From: Oceanobacillus manasiensis
GTDB lineage: Bacteria; Bacillota; Bacilli; Bacillales; Amphibacillaceae
Direction of reading: 5' to 3'
DNA length: 64,000 bases
Assembly (NCBI RefSeq): GCF_000724085.1
Contig: NZ_CCDL010000002.1
Location: forward strand, 682,001-746,000
The position numbers and the translations under genes are program-made. Under the pieces are notes generated by a model. It saw nothing but the letters and a program-made list of their open reading frames with translations, ran no database searches and had not been told where the DNA came from. How positions within the stretch are numbered: position 1 is the first letter of the stretch; each line of letters begins with the position of its first letter. Below, piece after piece: positions 21,717 to 34,174 of the stretch.

Positions 21717-24700
21717 TATAAAACGACCTCTTTTTGTTTTATTTCCTTTGCACTAAATGTTGTGGAGTCAATGACATTCAAAATAGCATTTGCTGTATCC
21801 ATGTTCGTTAAACACGCGATGCCATGTTCTACTGATTCCCGGCGAATAATAAAGCCATCAGATCTCGGCTGCTTACCTGAAGTCAATGTATTTACAACAA
21901 ACTGAACGTCTCCATTTTCAATAATGGAAAGGACATTAGGTTCTTCGGATCCAATCTTAGCGACCTCAGAAACAGGTATTCCAGATTCTCTTACATAAGA
22001 TGCAGTGCCTGTTGTTGCGTAAAGCTGGAAGCCGAGTTGATGAAAACGCTCCGCTATTTCGAGCATTTCTTTCTTGTCTTTATCTGCCACAGTCAACAGC
22101 ACAGCACCTTCTTGTGGAACGGTTAGACCTGAAGCAATTAACCCTTTGTATAAAGCTTTTTCTAATGTTTTATCATAGCCAATTGCTTCACCAGTTGACT
22201 TCATCTCTGGCCCGAGAATTGTATCCACACTGCGTAACTTTTCAAATGAGAAGACAGGTACTTTCACAGCTACATCATCGTTTTCCGGTAAAATTCCTGT
22301 TTTATAACCTAGATCCTTTAGTCTTGTACCGAGAATACATTTTGTAGCAATATTAGCCATCGTCACACCTGTGATTTTACTTAAAAACGGAATGGTTCGA
22401 CTCGCTCTAGGATTCACTTCTAGTACATATACTTCATTATCTCGAACGATAAACTGTATGTTTATCAAGCCTTTCACATGTAATGCCTCTGAAATTCGCT
22501 GTGCAGCGTTCATGCATTTTTCTTTTACTGGTTCACTGATCCGCTGTGGTGGGTAAACGGCTATGGAGTCACCAGAATGAACCCCAGCACGCTCAATATG
22601 CTCCATAATACCTGGCACGATGGTTGTTTCCCCATCACTTATTGCATCTACTTCTACTTCGATCCCAGTAATGTATTTATCAACTAGTATGGGGTGTTCT
22701 GTATTAATGTTTGTTGTCTTCGCAAGATATGCATGTAATTCGTTCTCATTGTAGACAATTTCCATTCTACTTCCCCCGATTACATAGGAAGGTCGAACTA
22801 ATACCGGGTAGCCAATTTCGTTGGCAACATCTATTGCCTGCTCCATTTTCTTTACAGCTTTCCCTTTTGGACGAAGCAAGTCAAGTTCATCTAGTAATAT
22901 TTCAAATTTATCTCTGTCCTCCGCACGATCAATTGCTTCTAAGTTTGTTCCGAGGATTTCTACACCTCTTCTTTCAAGTCCCGCAGCTAAATTAATCGCT
23001 GTTTGACCTCCAAACTGCACGATAACCCCTTCAGGTTGCTCTAAGTCAATAACATGCATAACATCTTCAAGTGTAAGCGGCTCAAAGTATAGCTTGTCAC
23101 TAATACTGAAATCCGTTGAGACTGTTTCTGGATTATTGTTCATAATAATTGCTTCATAGCCCATCTCTTTAATAGCTAATACAGAATGTACCGTAGCATA
23201 GTCAAATTCAATTCCTTGTCCAATGCGAATTGGACCTGAGCCAAGCACCAGTATTTTCTTTCGGTCAGAAACGATCGATTCGTTTTCTTCTTCATAGGTG
23301 CTATAGAAATACGGTGTTTCAGACTCAAATTCAGCTGCACAGGTGTCGACCATTTTATAAACTGGACGCAATCCTGAAGTAATCCTTAGTTGATAAATGT
23401 CATCTACAGTAAGCTTCCATAAGCGAGCAATATGGGAGTCAGAAAAACCTACCTTCTTCGCTCTCTCTAATAGTTCCATAGATTGTGGATTCTTCTCTAT
23501 TTCTTGTTCTAATTTAATTAACCTTTCCAGTTTTACAAGGAAGAAACGGTCTATCTTTGTATGACCAAACACTTCCTCAATTGACATGCCCCTACGTAGA
23601 ACTTCAGCAAGCACGAAGATTCGTTCATCGTTCGCTTTTTTAAGGCTAGAAATAAGGAATTCATTATTTTCCTTTGTTAAACTACTTAGCCAAAGCTCTT
23701 CAGTGCCGATATCAAGTGAGCGGATTCCTTTTAGTAAGGACTCTTCAAAGTTTCTACCGATGGACATTATTTCTCCAGTTGCTTTCATTTGCGTACCTAG
23801 CTTCCGATCCCCTGTTACGAATTTATCAAATGGGAAACGTGGGATTTTCGTTACAACATAATCTAGTGCTGGTTCAAAGCATGCATACGTTTTTCCTGTT
23901 ACCGGGTTTATAATTTCATCCAAAGTTAAGCCAATAGCTATCTTTGCTGCAACTTTTGCGATCGGATACCCTGTTGCCTTTGATGCAAGTGCAGAGGATC
24001 TACTTACACGTGGATTTACTTCAATAATAAAATAATCAAAGCTGTCTGGATTAAGCGCTAGCTGAACATTACAACCACCTTCAATTTCCAGTGCACGTAT
24101 TATTTTTAAAGAGGCATTCCTCAACATTTGATACTCTCGATCACTAAGTGTTTGAGACGGTGCTACAACAATAGAGTCCCCTGTATGAATGCCAACGGGA
24201 TCCACATTCTCCATGTTACATACAACGATAGCCTGATCGTTTTTGTCGCGCATTACTTCATATTCAATTTCCTTATAACCAGCAATATTTTTCTCAATAA
24301 GGCATTGGTTTACCGGGGACAATGTGAGACCATTACGCGCAATTTCTTTTAGTTCATCCATACTATGGCACATGCCTCCACCAGCTCCACCCATTGTATA
24401 TGCTGGCCGTACAATTAACGGAAATCCGATCTCTATGGCAAAATCACAGGCTTGTTCTACCGTGTTTACAATCATACTATCCGGGACTGGTTCTCCGAGC
24501 TCCTTCATTAAGGAACGGAATTTTTCTCTGTCTTCAGCTTGTTGAATTGCGTTTAAAGAAGTCCCTAACAATGTCACATTATAGTTTTTTAATATACCTG
24601 TTTCTTCAAGTGCAACTGCTAAATTTAATGCTGTTTGCCCACCAAGAGTTGGAAGCAAGGCATCAGGCTGCTCTTTGCGAATGATCTTCGTTAAAAATTC

Positions 24701-24913
24701 TACTGTCAAAGGCTCCATGTATACTTTATCCGCAACTGTGTGGTCTGTCATAATTGTTGCCGGGTTGGAATTTGCTAAAATAACGTTGTACCCTTCTTCT
24801 TTTAATGATTGGCAAGCTTGTGTACCAGAATAATCAAACTCTGCAGCCTGACCAATAACAATGGGACCTGACCCGATGACTAGTATTTTATGAATGTCTG
24901 TATTTTTAGGCAT
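21716..24913 (-). CDS. pyrAB: Carbamoyl-phosphate synthase large chain (pyrimidine-specific)
   Basis: Makes carbamoyl phosphate from bicarbonate, ATP and glutamine-derived ammonia with PyrAA; same protein as CarB. 1065 residues. Two tandem ATP-grasp halves, each with a GSGPI[VR]IGQ motif (start and about 560) and ending in an MGS-like allosteric domain from about 935, shorter than the E. coli form, as usual in Bacillus pyr operons. The frame opens 12 codons earlier; AGGAGGAAG before the ATG at 24913 decides the start, which overlaps pyrAA by 8 bases. Confidence 0.95.
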
Positions 24914-26006
24914 AAGCTTCCTCCTTGATTTTTCTCTGGAATTCGTCAATCATATTTAAAAACTGATCAAATAAGTGGTTCGTGTCATCCGGCCCTGGAG
25001 AGCTCTCCGGGTGATATTGTACTGAAAATGCAGGACAATGCTTATGCTTGATCCCTTCAACAGTTCCGTCATTCAACGCGATTTGTGTTAGCTGCAAATC
25101 CGTATTAGCAAGAGATAATTCTTTTACTGCATAGCTGTGGTTTTGTGAAGTGAGATATGTTTTGCCTTTTTCTAAATCCTTGACTGGATGATTGGACCCT
25201 CTGTGGCCAAACTTCATCTTCTCTGTATCCGCTCCACAAGCAAGTGCCAATAACTGATGTCCCAGGCATATTCCGAAGATTGGTACTTTTCCGATCAGCT
25301 GTGTAATCATTTCAATTGCTTCTGGCACATCTTTTGGATCCCCTGGTCCATTCGTTAGCATGATGCCATCTGGTTTTAAACGAATTATATTTTCTGCACT
25401 ATAATTATACGGCACTACTGTAATGTGACAATTCCGTTTGGTTAGTTCCCGAAGAATACCATGTTTCATTCCAAAATCAACTAGCACTATTCTTCTTCCT
25501 CTACCTGGAACGACATATGGCTTAATGGTAGAGGTTTGAGGCACTTGATCTGTCGGTAACTCATGTTTATGTAATGTTTCAAGTAGCATCTCTACAGGTT
25601 CATCTTGACTAGTGATCATCGCCTTCATTGTCCCATGTTTACGAATTATCTTAGTTAGCATTCTAGTATCAATTCCGGAAACTCCCGGAATATCATGAAC
25701 CTTGAGGTAGCTGTCCAGATTTTCTTCACTACGAAAATTAGAAGGAACCTCACAGACTTCCTTTACGATAAAGCCATGAATAAATGGATGAACAGTTTCA
25801 AAATCATCTCGATTGATCCCATAGTTACCTACAAGTGGGTAAGTCATCGTAACAATCTGCCCACAGTATGATGGGTCTGTAATTATCTCTTGATAGCCTG
25901 TCATCCCTGTATTGAAGACTATTTCGCCTATCATGTTGCGGTTACTGCCAAATCCTTCCCCTTTAAATACTGTTCCATCTTCCAATACAAGCTGCTTTTT
26001 ATTCAT
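24906..26006 (-). CDS. pyrAA: Carbamoyl-phosphate synthase small chain (pyrimidine-specific)
   Basis: Class I glutamine amidotransferase subunit (CarA) that supplies ammonia to PyrAB. 366 residues. Catalytic Cys in [13 protein letters not shown] and the His/Glu pair in [11 protein letters not shown]. Two ATGs follow AGGAGG; the first touches it, so the second, six bases away (26006), is chosen. Overlaps pyrC by 8 bases and pyrAB by 8 bases. Confidence 0.95.
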   Translation of the reverse strand: MNKKQLVLEDGTVFKGEGFGSNRNMIGEIVFNTGMTGYQEIITDPSYCGQIVTMTYPLVGNYGINRDDFETVHPFIHGFIVKEVCEVPSNFRSEENLDSYLKVHDIPGVSGIDTRMLTKIIRKHGTMKAMITSQDEPVEMLLETLHKHELPTDQVPQTSTIKPYVVPGRGRRIVLVDFGMKHGILRELTKRNCHITVVPYNYSAENIIRLKPDGIMLTNGPGDPKDVPEAIEMITQLIGKVPIFGICLGHQLLALACGADTEKMKFGHRGSNHPVKDLEKGKTYLTSQNHSYAVKELSLANTDLQLTQIALNDGTVEGIKHKHCPAFSVQYHPESSPGPDDTNHLFDQFLNMIDEFQRKIKEEAYA

Positions 26007-27282
26007 GTTCATCCTCCTTGTACGCAATATTTCCTTCTGCAATTGTTAAAACTGGAAGACCCTGTACTTCCCATTCATGGAATGGCGTATTTTTTCCTTT
26101 TGATAGAAAACTAGCTTTATCAATTTTATGCTGTTTCTCAAGGTCAATTAGCGTTAAATCTGCTGCAACCCCCTCCGTAATTGTTCCATAAGGTAGGTTG
26201 AACACTTCTGCAGGTCTCACTGTTAACCAATCTACTAGCAGGTCTAACTGAATTTTCCCAGTTTGAACAAGGTGAGTATATAGTAATGGGAATGCCGTCT
26301 CCAGACCTACAATGCCAAACGGTGCCCCTTCGAAACCTTTAGCTTTCTCATCTTCAGCATGTGGTGCATGATCTGTCGCAATAAAATCGATCGTACCGTC
26401 TAACAATCCCTCTAGCAATGCTTCTTTATCAGCTACAGCCCTCAATGGTGGATTCATTTTAAAATTTGCATCATCCTCCACCACAGCCGTTTCGTCAAGC
26501 AAGAGGTGGTGTGGTGTCACCTCCGCAGTTACGTGAATACCCGCTTTCTTAGCATCCCTAATAACACGAACGGACTCCTTTGTACTTACGTGGCACACAT
26601 GATAATGACACCCAGTTACTTCAGCTAGCAGTACATCTCGGGCAATTTGAACAGATTCACTAAGTGAAGGGATACCTGGAAATCCTAACTTTTCACTTAC
26701 TTCGCCATCATGCATTACCCCTCCATAAACAATGGAATTATCCTCACAGTGTGCCACAATTGGCATGCCACAGGCAGCTGCTTTTTTCATTGCTTGAAGC
26801 ATATAATCAGCTGTCTGAATTCCTACCCCATCGTCTGTAAAGGCGAACACCCCTTCTTTAGAAAGCTTGGCAATGTCTGTTAGTTCCTTTCCTCGCAAAC
26901 CCTTTGTTATAGCGGCATATGGAAGGACTCGAACTTCCGCGTCCGTTTGAATTTTCTTTAGAAGAGCTTGTACAGACCCCGTATCGTCTGGTACTGGATT
27001 TGTATTTGGCATTGCACAGACAGTCGTAAATCCACCTTTTGCTGCTGCCTTTGTACCTGTTTTTATTGTTTCCTTATGCTCACCACCTGGTTCACGTAGG
27101 TGAATATGGACATCTATAAATCCTGGTAGTAGTAGGTTTCCTTGACAATCGATGATTTGGTCCGCCGCCTCATCTAATGACTCGCCAATCTTGGAAATTT
27201 TATTATCTTCTATTAAAACCTCATACGTTGATGTTTCAGATGCTGATGATAGCTTTTTGGCGTTTTTCAATAGTAGTTTCAT
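25999..27282 (-). CDS. pyrC: Dihydroorotase
   Basis: Closes carbamoyl aspartate to dihydroorotate. 427 residues, class I (Bacillus type). Metal ligands in FIDVHIHLREPG (HxH), a metal Asp in TDHAPH and histidines in VAHCEDN and YHVCHVSTKESV. The ATG lies 47 bases inside pyrB, preceded by GGGGAAAG; this overlap is longer than usual but the N-terminus matches the family. Confidence 0.95.
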   Translation of the reverse strand: MKLLLKNAKKLSSASETSTYEVLIEDNKISKIGESLDEAADQIIDCQGNLLLPGFIDVHIHLREPGGEHKETIKTGTKAAAKGGFTTVCAMPNTNPVPDDTGSVQALLKKIQTDAEVRVLPYAAITKGLRGKELTDIAKLSKEGVFAFTDDGVGIQTADYMLQAMKKAAACGMPIVAHCEDNSIVYGGVMHDGEVSEKLGFPGIPSLSESVQIARDVLLAEVTGCHYHVCHVSTKESVRVIRDAKKAGIHVTAEVTPHHLLLDETAVVEDDANFKMNPPLRAVADKEALLEGLLDGTIDFIATDHAPHAEDEKAKGFEGAPFGIVGLETAFPLLYTHLVQTGKIQLDLLVDWLTVRPAEVFNLPYGTITEGVAADLTLIDLEKQHKIDKASFLSKGKNTPFHEWEVQGLPVLTIAEGNIAYKEDEHE

Positions 27283-28162
27283 TTAACTTTCCCCACTCCC
27301 CAAGTGTTTTTTTTATAATAGCCATTCGAATATAAACCCCATTTTTCATTTGTTTAAATATGCGTGACCTTTCGCATTCCACAAGAGAAGCATCGATCTC
27401 AACATTTCGGTTCACAGGAGCCGGATGCATAATTATGGCGTGAGGAAGCATTTGCTTCTCTCGTTCCTTCGTTAATCCATAGCGCTCCAAGTAATCTACA
27501 TAGTCTCCTTCATCACAATGTCTTTCATGCTGTATACGCAAAAGCATCACAATATCACTTGATCGAGCAGCTTCATCCATGCTGATATATGGGTATGGAT
27601 GAGATGCTTCCATAAATTCAGGTGCGGCGCTGAAAGAGACAATTGCCCCAAGCCTACTAAGTGCGTCAGCATTTGATTTAGCAACCCTGCTATGTTTGAT
27701 ATCTCCAGCAATGGTAATCTGCAAACCTCGGAAACTACCAAACTCTTGATAAATCGTTAATAGATCAAGCATACACTGTGTCGGATGCTCCGCCTTTCCC
27801 GCCCCTGCATTAAGGATTGGAATTGAAATACCATTCTGTAATTCCTGCATCCAAGAATCAGAGGCATGTCGTATAACGAGCATATCTGCACCAATTGATT
27901 CAAAGGTTTTTGCAGTATCATATAGTGTCTCTCCCTTTGCCGCACTTGAACTGTCTTGGTGAAAATCAAGAATTTCCATACCAAGTTTTCGTTCTGCTAC
28001 AGTAAAGCTCATTTTTGTACGTGTACTAGGTTCATAAAATAGATTGGCCACGAACAGCTGCTTTTGAAGAGGTAAAGGATTACCCTTTAAAGCCTCTGCC
28101 ATTTCTAAAAGTGAATAAACTTCTTCTTTAGTCAACTGATTTACTGATGTAAAATGTTTCAT
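27236..28162 (-). CDS. pyrB: Aspartate carbamoyltransferase catalytic chain
   Basis: Joins aspartate and carbamoyl phosphate, the committed step. 308 residues. Carbamoyl phosphate loop YEPSTRTKMSF, then GKAEHPTQCMLDLLT and the RIQHERH aspartate-binding segment. No regulatory pyrI chain is nearby, as in Bacillus. Translated from an ATG after GGAGATG, downstream of a PyrR attenuator. Confidence 0.95.
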   Translation of the reverse strand: MKHFTSVNQLTKEEVYSLLEMAEALKGNPLPLQKQLFVANLFYEPSTRTKMSFTVAERKLGMEILDFHQDSSSAAKGETLYDTAKTFESIGADMLVIRHASDSWMQELQNGISIPILNAGAGKAEHPTQCMLDLLTIYQEFGSFRGLQITIAGDIKHSRVAKSNADALSRLGAIVSFSAAPEFMEASHPYPYISMDEAARSSDIVMLLRIQHERHCDEGDYVDYLERYGLTKEREKQMLPHAIIMHPAPVNRNVEIDASLVECERSRIFKQMKNGVYIRMAIIKKTLGEWGKLNETTIEKRQKAIISI

Positions 28163-28226
28163 TCACACATCTCCTTCACGAAATAGTGATCCGCAGTAGC
28201 TAAAGGAAAGTCCGTTTTCAGACAAT

Positions 28227-28321
28227 AAAAAAACCTCTTTGCAATGATTGCAAAGAGGTATACGTGTACCGTTCTAGAACACACGTCTCCTATAGCAACC
28301 TTGCAGATCTCACTGTATCTG
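28227..28321 (-). promoter_or_regulatory. PyrR-dependent attenuator in front of pyrB
   Basis: In the pyrR-pyrB gap (minus strand): an anti-antiterminator hairpin with CAGAT/ATCTG arms and loop ACAGTGAG (28304-28321), which contains the PyrR loop pattern CNGNGAG; then a possible antiterminator (ACGTGT...ACACGT); then a perfect 12-base terminator ACCTCTTTGCAA / TTGCAAAGAGGT with seven T (28227-28259). PyrR bound to UMP would favour termination before pyrB. pyrP is missing here. Confidence 0.85.
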
Positions 28322-28352
28322 ATTAAAGGTTCTATTTAGCAGGCACTTCCTG

Positions 28353-28994
<642 letters not shown>

Positions 28995-29024
28995 ACTTTA
29001 AAGGGTCAACTATTCATTTGGTTT

Positions 29025-29053
29025 ATTATTACAAAGTTCAACAGTTATGTCAA
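29025..29053 (-). promoter_or_regulatory. Sigma-A promoter of the pyr operon
   Basis: TTGACA (29048-29053), 17 bases, AATAAT (29025-29030) on the minus strand. The -35 overlaps the rluD stop codon, and the PyrR-binding site begins about 30 bases after the -10. Confidence 0.8.
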
Positions 29054-29961
29054 TACATTTTCTTGATATAGTCTAAAACCTCTTCGAAATATGATGGTAA
29101 AGGTGCTTCAAACTTCAAACGTTCTCCTGTTTTAGGATGTGTGAAGCCAAGAGACTTAGCATGGAGGACCTGTCCATCTGTGTCCATTGTTTTCCTTGGG
29201 CCATACTTTGGATCTCCAACTAATGGGTAGCCAATATAACGCATATGCACTCGTATTTGGTGGGTTCGACCTGTCTCTAGTTGACATTCTATATGTGTAT
29301 AATCTGGAAAGCTTTTTAACACCTGAAAATGCGTGATAGCAGGCTTGCCATTATCAACAACCCCCATTTTTTGTCTGTCTTTCGGATCCCTTCCGATCGG
29401 TGCATCAACCATTCCTGTTTCATGGGGGATTTCTCCATGAACTATTGCCTCATATTTACGTTCAATCGTTTTATCAGACATTTGTTCTGATAAATGTTTA
29501 TGGGCTACATCATTCTTTGCTACCACTAAAAGGCCACTCGTATCCTTATCAATTCGATGGACAATTCCTGGTCTTTCCACCCCATTTATCCCTGAAAGAT
29601 CTTGACAGTGGTAAATAAGAGCGTTAACCATTGTTCCTGTTTGATGCCCTGCAGAAGGATGAACAACCATGCCTTTTTCTTTGTTGACAACAAGCAAATC
29701 TTGATCTTCATAGATAATATCTAGCGGAATGTTTTCTGGTAGGATATTTGTTGTCTCCGTTTCGGGAATCGACCACTCCAGCATATCTGCTGCCTGGCAT
29801 TTATAATTTGCCTTTACTTCCTGTTGATTTACTCTAACTAGTCCCTTACTGATCCAGGTCTGTACTTGGGACCTAGAGGTTTCCGGGTTAATTTCTGAAA
29901 GTAGTTTATCCAAACGTGTACCTACTTCAGAAGCTGTTACGCTATGCTGAAATAAACTCAT
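29050..29961 (-). CDS. rluD: Ribosomal large subunit pseudouridine synthase, RluD family (YlyB)
   Basis: Makes pseudouridines in 23S rRNA. 303 residues: S4 RNA-binding domain (about 12-75), then the RluA-type catalytic domain with [16 protein letters not shown], whose Asp is catalytic, and [24 protein letters not shown]. Start overlaps the lspA stop (ATGA). B. subtilis YlyB is the positional match; the exact rRNA sites are not deducible here. Confidence 0.92.
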   Translation of the reverse strand: MSLFQHSVTASEVGTRLDKLLSEINPETSRSQVQTWISKGLVRVNQQEVKANYKCQAADMLEWSIPETETTNILPENIPLDIIYEDQDLLVVNKEKGMVVHPSAGHQTGTMVNALIYHCQDLSGINGVERPGIVHRIDKDTSGLLVVAKNDVAHKHLSEQMSDKTIERKYEAIVHGEIPHETGMVDAPIGRDPKDRQKMGVVDNGKPAITHFQVLKSFPDYTHIECQLETGRTHQIRVHMRYIGYPLVGDPKYGPRKTMDTDGQVLHAKSLGFTHPKTGERLKFEAPLPSYFEEVLDYIKKMY

Positions 29962-30428
29962 TTTTTACCTTTTCCTTTCTTTAACTCATCTATTATAGTA
30001 GCGATAATAATAAAAAACACACCTATTACAAGAGCCGAATCTGCTATATTGAATATCGGAAAGTCATAACCAAAGATAATAAAATCAAAAAAGTCGACTA
30101 CTTCCTGACGAAATAAACGGTCAATAAAATTACCGATGGCCCCACCTAACAGAAGACTAAGTGCAATCGCTAATCCACGACTATCCTTGGCATAACGCTG
30201 CATATAAATGATAATTCCAATAACAACAGCAACAGTCACAACGTAAAAGAAAATCATTTGTCCTTCTAATATACCCCAAGCTGCTCCTGTATTTCGGTGA
30301 GAAGTTAAGGAGAAAAACTGGTCAATTATGGTAATCTCTTCCCCGTACTCCATGTTTTTAACAACCAGCCATTTAGTTAGTTGGTCTATACCAATTACAA
30401 TAAGCGCAAAAATATAATATATGTACAT
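29958..30428 (-). CDS. lspA: Lipoprotein signal peptidase (signal peptidase II)
   Basis: Cleaves signal peptides of diacylated prolipoproteins at the membrane. 156 residues, four membrane helices. Conserved NTGAAWG, the first catalytic Asp in [11 protein letters not shown] and the second in [26 protein letters not shown] precedes the ATG. Coupled to rluD. The usual neighbour ylyA (DksA/TraR-like) between ileS and lspA is not present. Confidence 0.95.
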   Translation of the reverse strand: MYIYYIFALIVIGIDQLTKWLVVKNMEYGEEITIIDQFFSLTSHRNTGAAWGILEGQMIFFYVVTVAVVIGIIIYMQRYAKDSRGLAIALSLLLGGAIGNFIDRLFRQEVVDFFDFIIFGYDFPIFNIADSALVIGVFFIIIATIIDELKKGKGKK

Positions 30429-30507
30429 GCTTTTTCCTCCGATTCTCCGATAAGGGTCCTTCTTATCTTAAACGTAAATGAATAAATTTTCAATTACATG
30501 ATAATGT

Positions 30508-30535
30508 AAAAACACTCCCCTTTAACAAGAGGAGT
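30508..30535 (-). terminator. Terminator after ileS
   Basis: Nine-base stem ACTCCTCTT / AAGGGGAGT (one U.G pair), loop GTTA, then GTTTTTAC on the minus strand, 13 bases after the ileS stop. Confidence 0.8.
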
Positions 30536-30547
30536 ATTTTATAGAAC

Positions 30548-33301
30548 CTATGCAGTATAATGTTCTTTTACTACATTTGCACAACGTGTACAAAGAGTTG
30601 GATGATCCTGATCTTCACCCACTGTTTCAGAGGCTACCCAGCAACGTTCACATTTTTCACCAGGATGTGCTTCTACAGCAACATCAACATACTTGTAAGC
30701 TTTCGTATTATCCGCGCTTGTTTGTACTTCTGCTCCTGAAACAATTAAATATTGATGCAATGGATCTATTGCTTCTAATACATCCTTTGTTTCCTGATAT
30801 TTAGGTACAATTATAATCTTCGCTTCAAGCGACTTTCCTATTACTTTTTCATTTCGTGCTTCTTCTAAGGCCTTTAGTACGTCATCCCTAACCTTCATGA
30901 AGTGATCCCATTTTTCGGATAGAGCAGATTGTTCGTTGCCTGCGACTTCTGGGATGTCCGTCAATTGAACACTTTCTTCATTTGTACCTGGAATATACTC
31001 CCAAACCTCATCTGTTGTATGAGGAATAATAGGTGTTAGAAGTTTTACCAGCGTTGTTAAGATTTCATAATATCCTGTTTGAATACTTCTACGTCGATGA
31101 CTTTCTTTAGCCTCAATATATAAGACGTCTTTGGCAAAATCCAAGTAGAAGGAGCTTAAATCAACCGCACAGAAATTGTGAATCTGATGGAAGATTGGTG
31201 AAAACTCATAGTTCTCATAATTTGCTCTCACGTCTTTCAACAGTCGCTGCAAGCGTTGAAGCATATATTGATCTACTTCTTCTAAATCATTATGCGCAAC
31301 CTTGTCTGTTTCTGGATTGAAATCAGAAAGATTTGCTAGCATAAAACGGAATGTATTACGGATTTTACGATATGCTTCAGAGATCTGTTTTAGAATATCA
31401 TTAGAAATACGAACATCTGCCTGATAATCTACCGAAGACACCCACAGACGTAAGATATCTGAGCCAAGTTGCTTTTGTACTTTTGATGGAATCATAACAT
31501 TTCCAAGTGATTTACTCATTTTTCTACCATTACCATCTAAAACAAAACCATGGCTAATCACTGTTTTATATGGAGATTTTCCAGTTACGGCAACAGCAGT
31601 TGATAGGGAAGAGTTAAACCAGCCACGGTATTGGTCACTACCTTCTAGATAGACATCTGCAGGACGTTGAAGATTTTCACGTTCTGCTAACACTCCTTCA
31701 TGAGAAGAACCAGAATCAAACCATACATCCATGATATCTGTTTCTTTGGTGAATATATTATTCGGGCTGTGCTCAGACGTAAATCCATCTGGCAATAAAT
31801 CTTTTGCATCCCATTCAAACCAAATATTTGATCCATGCTCTTTAAATAAATCTGAAACATGATTAATTGTCTCATCTGATATAATAGGCGTGTTATCTTC
31901 CGCATAAAATACTGGAATTGGAACTCCCCAAGTACGCTGGCGGGAAATACACCAATCTTCCCGGTCACGAACCATATTGTAGAGACGTGTCTCTCCCCAA
32001 TTTGGGTACCAGTTTACTTCTTTAATCTCATCTAAAATGTTCTGACGGAAGTCTTTAATAGAAGCAAACCATTGTGATGTTGCACGGAAGATAGTTGGTT
32101 TTTTTGTTCTCCAGTCATGTGGGTAGGAGTGTGTAATAAAATTAAGTTTTAGTAAGGCCCCCACTTCTTCGAGCTTTTCTGTAATTACTTTATTCGCTTC
32201 ATCATAGAACAGACCTTCAAATCCTGGTGCTTCTTTTGTGAATACACCCTTCTCATCTACTGGACATAATGCATCAATGCCATAGCTGCGGGATACATAA
32301 AAGTCGTCTTCCCCATGACCAGGAGCAGTATGAACACAACCTGTTCCGGCATCTGTAGTTACATGATCTCCTAGCATAACGAGGGAATCCCTGTCATAAA
32401 ACGGGTGTTTCGCAACAATCCGGTCAGCTTCATGTCCTTTAAACGTTTTAACTACCTCATAGTTTTCCCATTCTAATGTTTCAGCAACAGACTCTACCAG
32501 TGCTTGTGCAAGGACATATTTCTCGTCCATTGCCTCTACTACTACATACTCCAATTCAGGATGTACACTAATCCCTAAGTTTGCAGGTATAGTCCAAGGT
32601 GTAGTGGTCCAAATAACGATTTTTTCACCACCATCAAGTAGACCTTTTCCGTCCTTCACTTCAAACCCTACATAGATAGAAGCAGAACGCTTGTCATGAT
32701 ATTCAATTTCAGCTTCTGCAAGAGCTGACTCAGAGGATGGAGACCAATAAACAGGTTTAAGGCCTTTGTAGATATACTCCTTTTTCGCCATTTCACCGAA
32801 TACTTTAATTTGTGCAGCTTCATAATCCTTTGTCAAGGTAATGTATGGGTTATCCCAATCTCCTCTAACCCCTAGCTGTTTAAATTGTGTGCGCTGGCTA
32901 TCCACTTGACCTAAAGCGTAATCAGCACAAAGCTGTCTAAATTCAGCGATACTCATCTCTTTACGCTTTACTTTCTTTTTCTTTGTTAAAGCTGTTTCAA
33001 TTGGTAGACCGTGTGTATCCCAGCCTGGCACGTAAGGTGCATAATAACCAGTCATCGATTTATAACGTGTAATAAAATCCTTTAATATTTTATTAAGTGC
33101 ATGCCCGATGTGAATATCGCCATTGGCATAAGGAGGTCCATCATGTAAAACGAACAATGGTTTATCCTTAGACCGTTGTAAGCTCTTTTGATAAATATCT
33201 TTCTCTTCCCAATCCTCTTGGCGTTTTGGTTCTTTATTTGGTAAATTTCCACGCATTGGAAATTCTGTCTTAGGCATTAATAATGTATCCTTGTAATCCA
33301 T
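30548..33301 (-). CDS. ileS: Isoleucyl-tRNA synthetase
   Basis: Class I synthetase with editing domain. 917 residues. HIGH motif in [16 protein letters not shown]1 editing domain with the [11 protein letters not shown] Thr-rich motif and [24 protein letters not shown] in [15 protein letters not shown], and a C-terminal zinc finger CERCW...CTRC. This is the bacterial, mupirocin-sensitive-type architecture by length and zinc finger. Preceded by a T-box leader with an Ile specifier and followed by a terminator, so transcribed as a single gene. Confidence 0.96.
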   Translation of the reverse strand: MDYKDTLLMPKTEFPMRGNLPNKEPKRQEDWEEKDIYQKSLQRSKDKPLFVLHDGPPYANGDIHIGHALNKILKDFITRYKSMTGYYAPYVPGWDTHGLPIETALTKKKKVKRKEMSIAEFRQLCADYALGQVDSQRTQFKQLGVRGDWDNPYITLTKDYEAAQIKVFGEMAKKEYIYKGLKPVYWSPSSESALAEAEIEYHDKRSASIYVGFEVKDGKGLLDGGEKIVIWTTTPWTIPANLGISVHPELEYVVVEAMDEKYVLAQALVESVAETLEWENYEVVKTFKGHEADRIVAKHPFYDRDSLVMLGDHVTTDAGTGCVHTAPGHGEDDFYVSRSYGIDALCPVDEKGVFTKEAPGFEGLFYDEANKVITEKLEEVGALLKLNFITHSYPHDWRTKKPTIFRATSQWFASIKDFRQNILDEIKEVNWYPNWGETRLYNMVRDREDWCISRQRTWGVPIPVFYAEDNTPIISDETINHVSDLFKEHGSNIWFEWDAKDLLPDGFTSEHSPNNIFTKETDIMDVWFDSGSSHEGVLAERENLQRPADVYLEGSDQYRGWFNSSLSTAVAVTGKSPYKTVISHGFVLDGNGRKMSKSLGNVMIPSKVQKQLGSDILRLWVSSVDYQADVRISNDILKQISEAYRKIRNTFRFMLANLSDFNPETDKVAHNDLEEVDQYMLQRLQRLLKDVRANYENYEFSPIFHQIHNFCAVDLSSFYLDFAKDVLYIEAKESHRRRSIQTGYYEILTTLVKLLTPIIPHTTDEVWEYIPGTNEESVQLTDIPEVAGNEQSALSEKWDHFMKVRDDVLKALEEARNEKVIGKSLEAKIIIVPKYQETKDVLEAIDPLHQYLIVSGAEVQTSADNTKAYKYVDVAVEAHPGEKCERCWVASETVGEDQDHPTLCTRCANVVKEHYTA

Positions 33302-33319
33302 TTATGTTCCTCCTTCAAA

Positions 33320-33590
33320 TAAATAAAAAAAGCCCCTCTATCCCAAAAGGGACGAGAAGACTCGCGGTACCACCCTTATAAACTTAAAACCCCTTAAGGA
33401 TTTAAATTCACTCGATATCCGTAACGAGGATAAAACGTTCATTACTACTTTCTTTCGTAATGAATTACTCTGGAGTGATGTTCTAGAAGGATCTTTACCG
33501 GGCTCCCACCAAATCCGGCTCGCTAAAATCAGAGTGCTCTTCTATACTGTCTCCGTCAACGTATACCAATATAAATTCACTGTGTTTATG
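33320..33590 (-). promoter_or_regulatory. T-box riboswitch of ileS (specifier ATC)
   Basis: Tests uncharged tRNA-Ile. Minus strand, 5' to 3': Stem I opening (GACGGAGACAGTA, around 33545-33557), specifier loop GAACATCACTCC with codon ATC at 33477-33479, then the T-box core AGGGTGGTACCGCG (33363-33376) and a terminator hairpin (CTCGTCCC / GGGATAGAG) followed by seven T (33324-33358). When the tRNA is uncharged the antiterminator forms and ileS is transcribed. Confidence 0.93.
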
Positions 33591-33597
33591 TTTATGA

Positions 33598-33626
33598 ATT
33601 ATATGTAAAAAACGTGACGCCGTCAA
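33598..33626 (-). promoter_or_regulatory. Sigma-A promoter of ileS
   Basis: TTGACG (33621-33626), 17 bases, perfect TATAAT (33598-33603) on the minus strand, placed just upstream of the T-box leader and a few bases after the divIVA stop. Confidence 0.85.
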
Positions 33627-33629
33627 GGC

Positions 33630-34133
33630 TTAAGATTCATTTTCCGCTAATTCAAGTTCTTCGCCGATCTCTGCGTCAAATAGTTGTTCCCAATCATCTG
33701 TACCAATCATATCTAATTGGGCTTCCACAAGCATCTTCAAACGGGTACGGAAAACTTTTGCTTGTTTTTTAAGCTCTTCTACATCCATTGAGATACGTCT
33801 TGATTTACTTAAAGCTTCGTTAATAATGCGATCAGCATTCTTTTCTGCTTCTTTAATTATTAATTTGGACTCTTTTGTAGCATTTCCTTTAAGCTCTTCT
33901 GCGGTCTCTTGAGCAATAAGGATAGACTTATTAAGTGTTTCTTCGATATTAGTAAAATGACCAAGTCTTTCTGTAAGTTGCTCCACTTTTTCAGCAAGGT
34001 CCTTTTTATCTCTAATTACAATTTCGTAATCTTTAATGACCTGATCAAGAAACTCATTGACCTCGTCTTCATCATATCCCTTAAATTTTTTTGTGAATTC
34101 CTTATTATGAATATCTAGTGGCGTTAATGGCAC
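33630..34133 (-). CDS. divIVA: Cell-division initiation and polar scaffold protein DivIVA
   Basis: Coiled-coil protein that binds curved membrane at poles and septum, placing MinCDJ and, in sporulation, the chromosome anchor RacA. 167 residues. N-terminal membrane-binding MPLTPLDIHNKEFTKKF and GYDEDEVNEFLDQV, then long coiled coils to about 150. The frame starts with a GTG that overlaps AGGAGG; the next GTG, eight bases from that site (34133), gives MPLTP as in B. subtilis, so it is chosen. Confidence 0.94.
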   Translation of the reverse strand: MPLTPLDIHNKEFTKKFKGYDEDEVNEFLDQVIKDYEIVIRDKKDLAEKVEQLTERLGHFTNIEETLNKSILIAQETAEELKGNATKESKLIIKEAEKNADRIINEALSKSRRISMDVEELKKQAKVFRTRLKMLVEAQLDMIGTDDWEQLFDAEIGEELELAENES

Positions 34134-34174
34134 TTTGGCCACCTCCTCTTAAATAGTAAGCTTTACATTAGTAA

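Noticed and set aside
34134-34142. GTG start for divIVA at 34142, and likewise GTG starts of ylmH, sepF, ftsL, rsmH and ylbN
   Set aside because: In each case the GTG is part of the ribosome binding site itself; the next start codon has proper spacing and gives the family's N-terminus.
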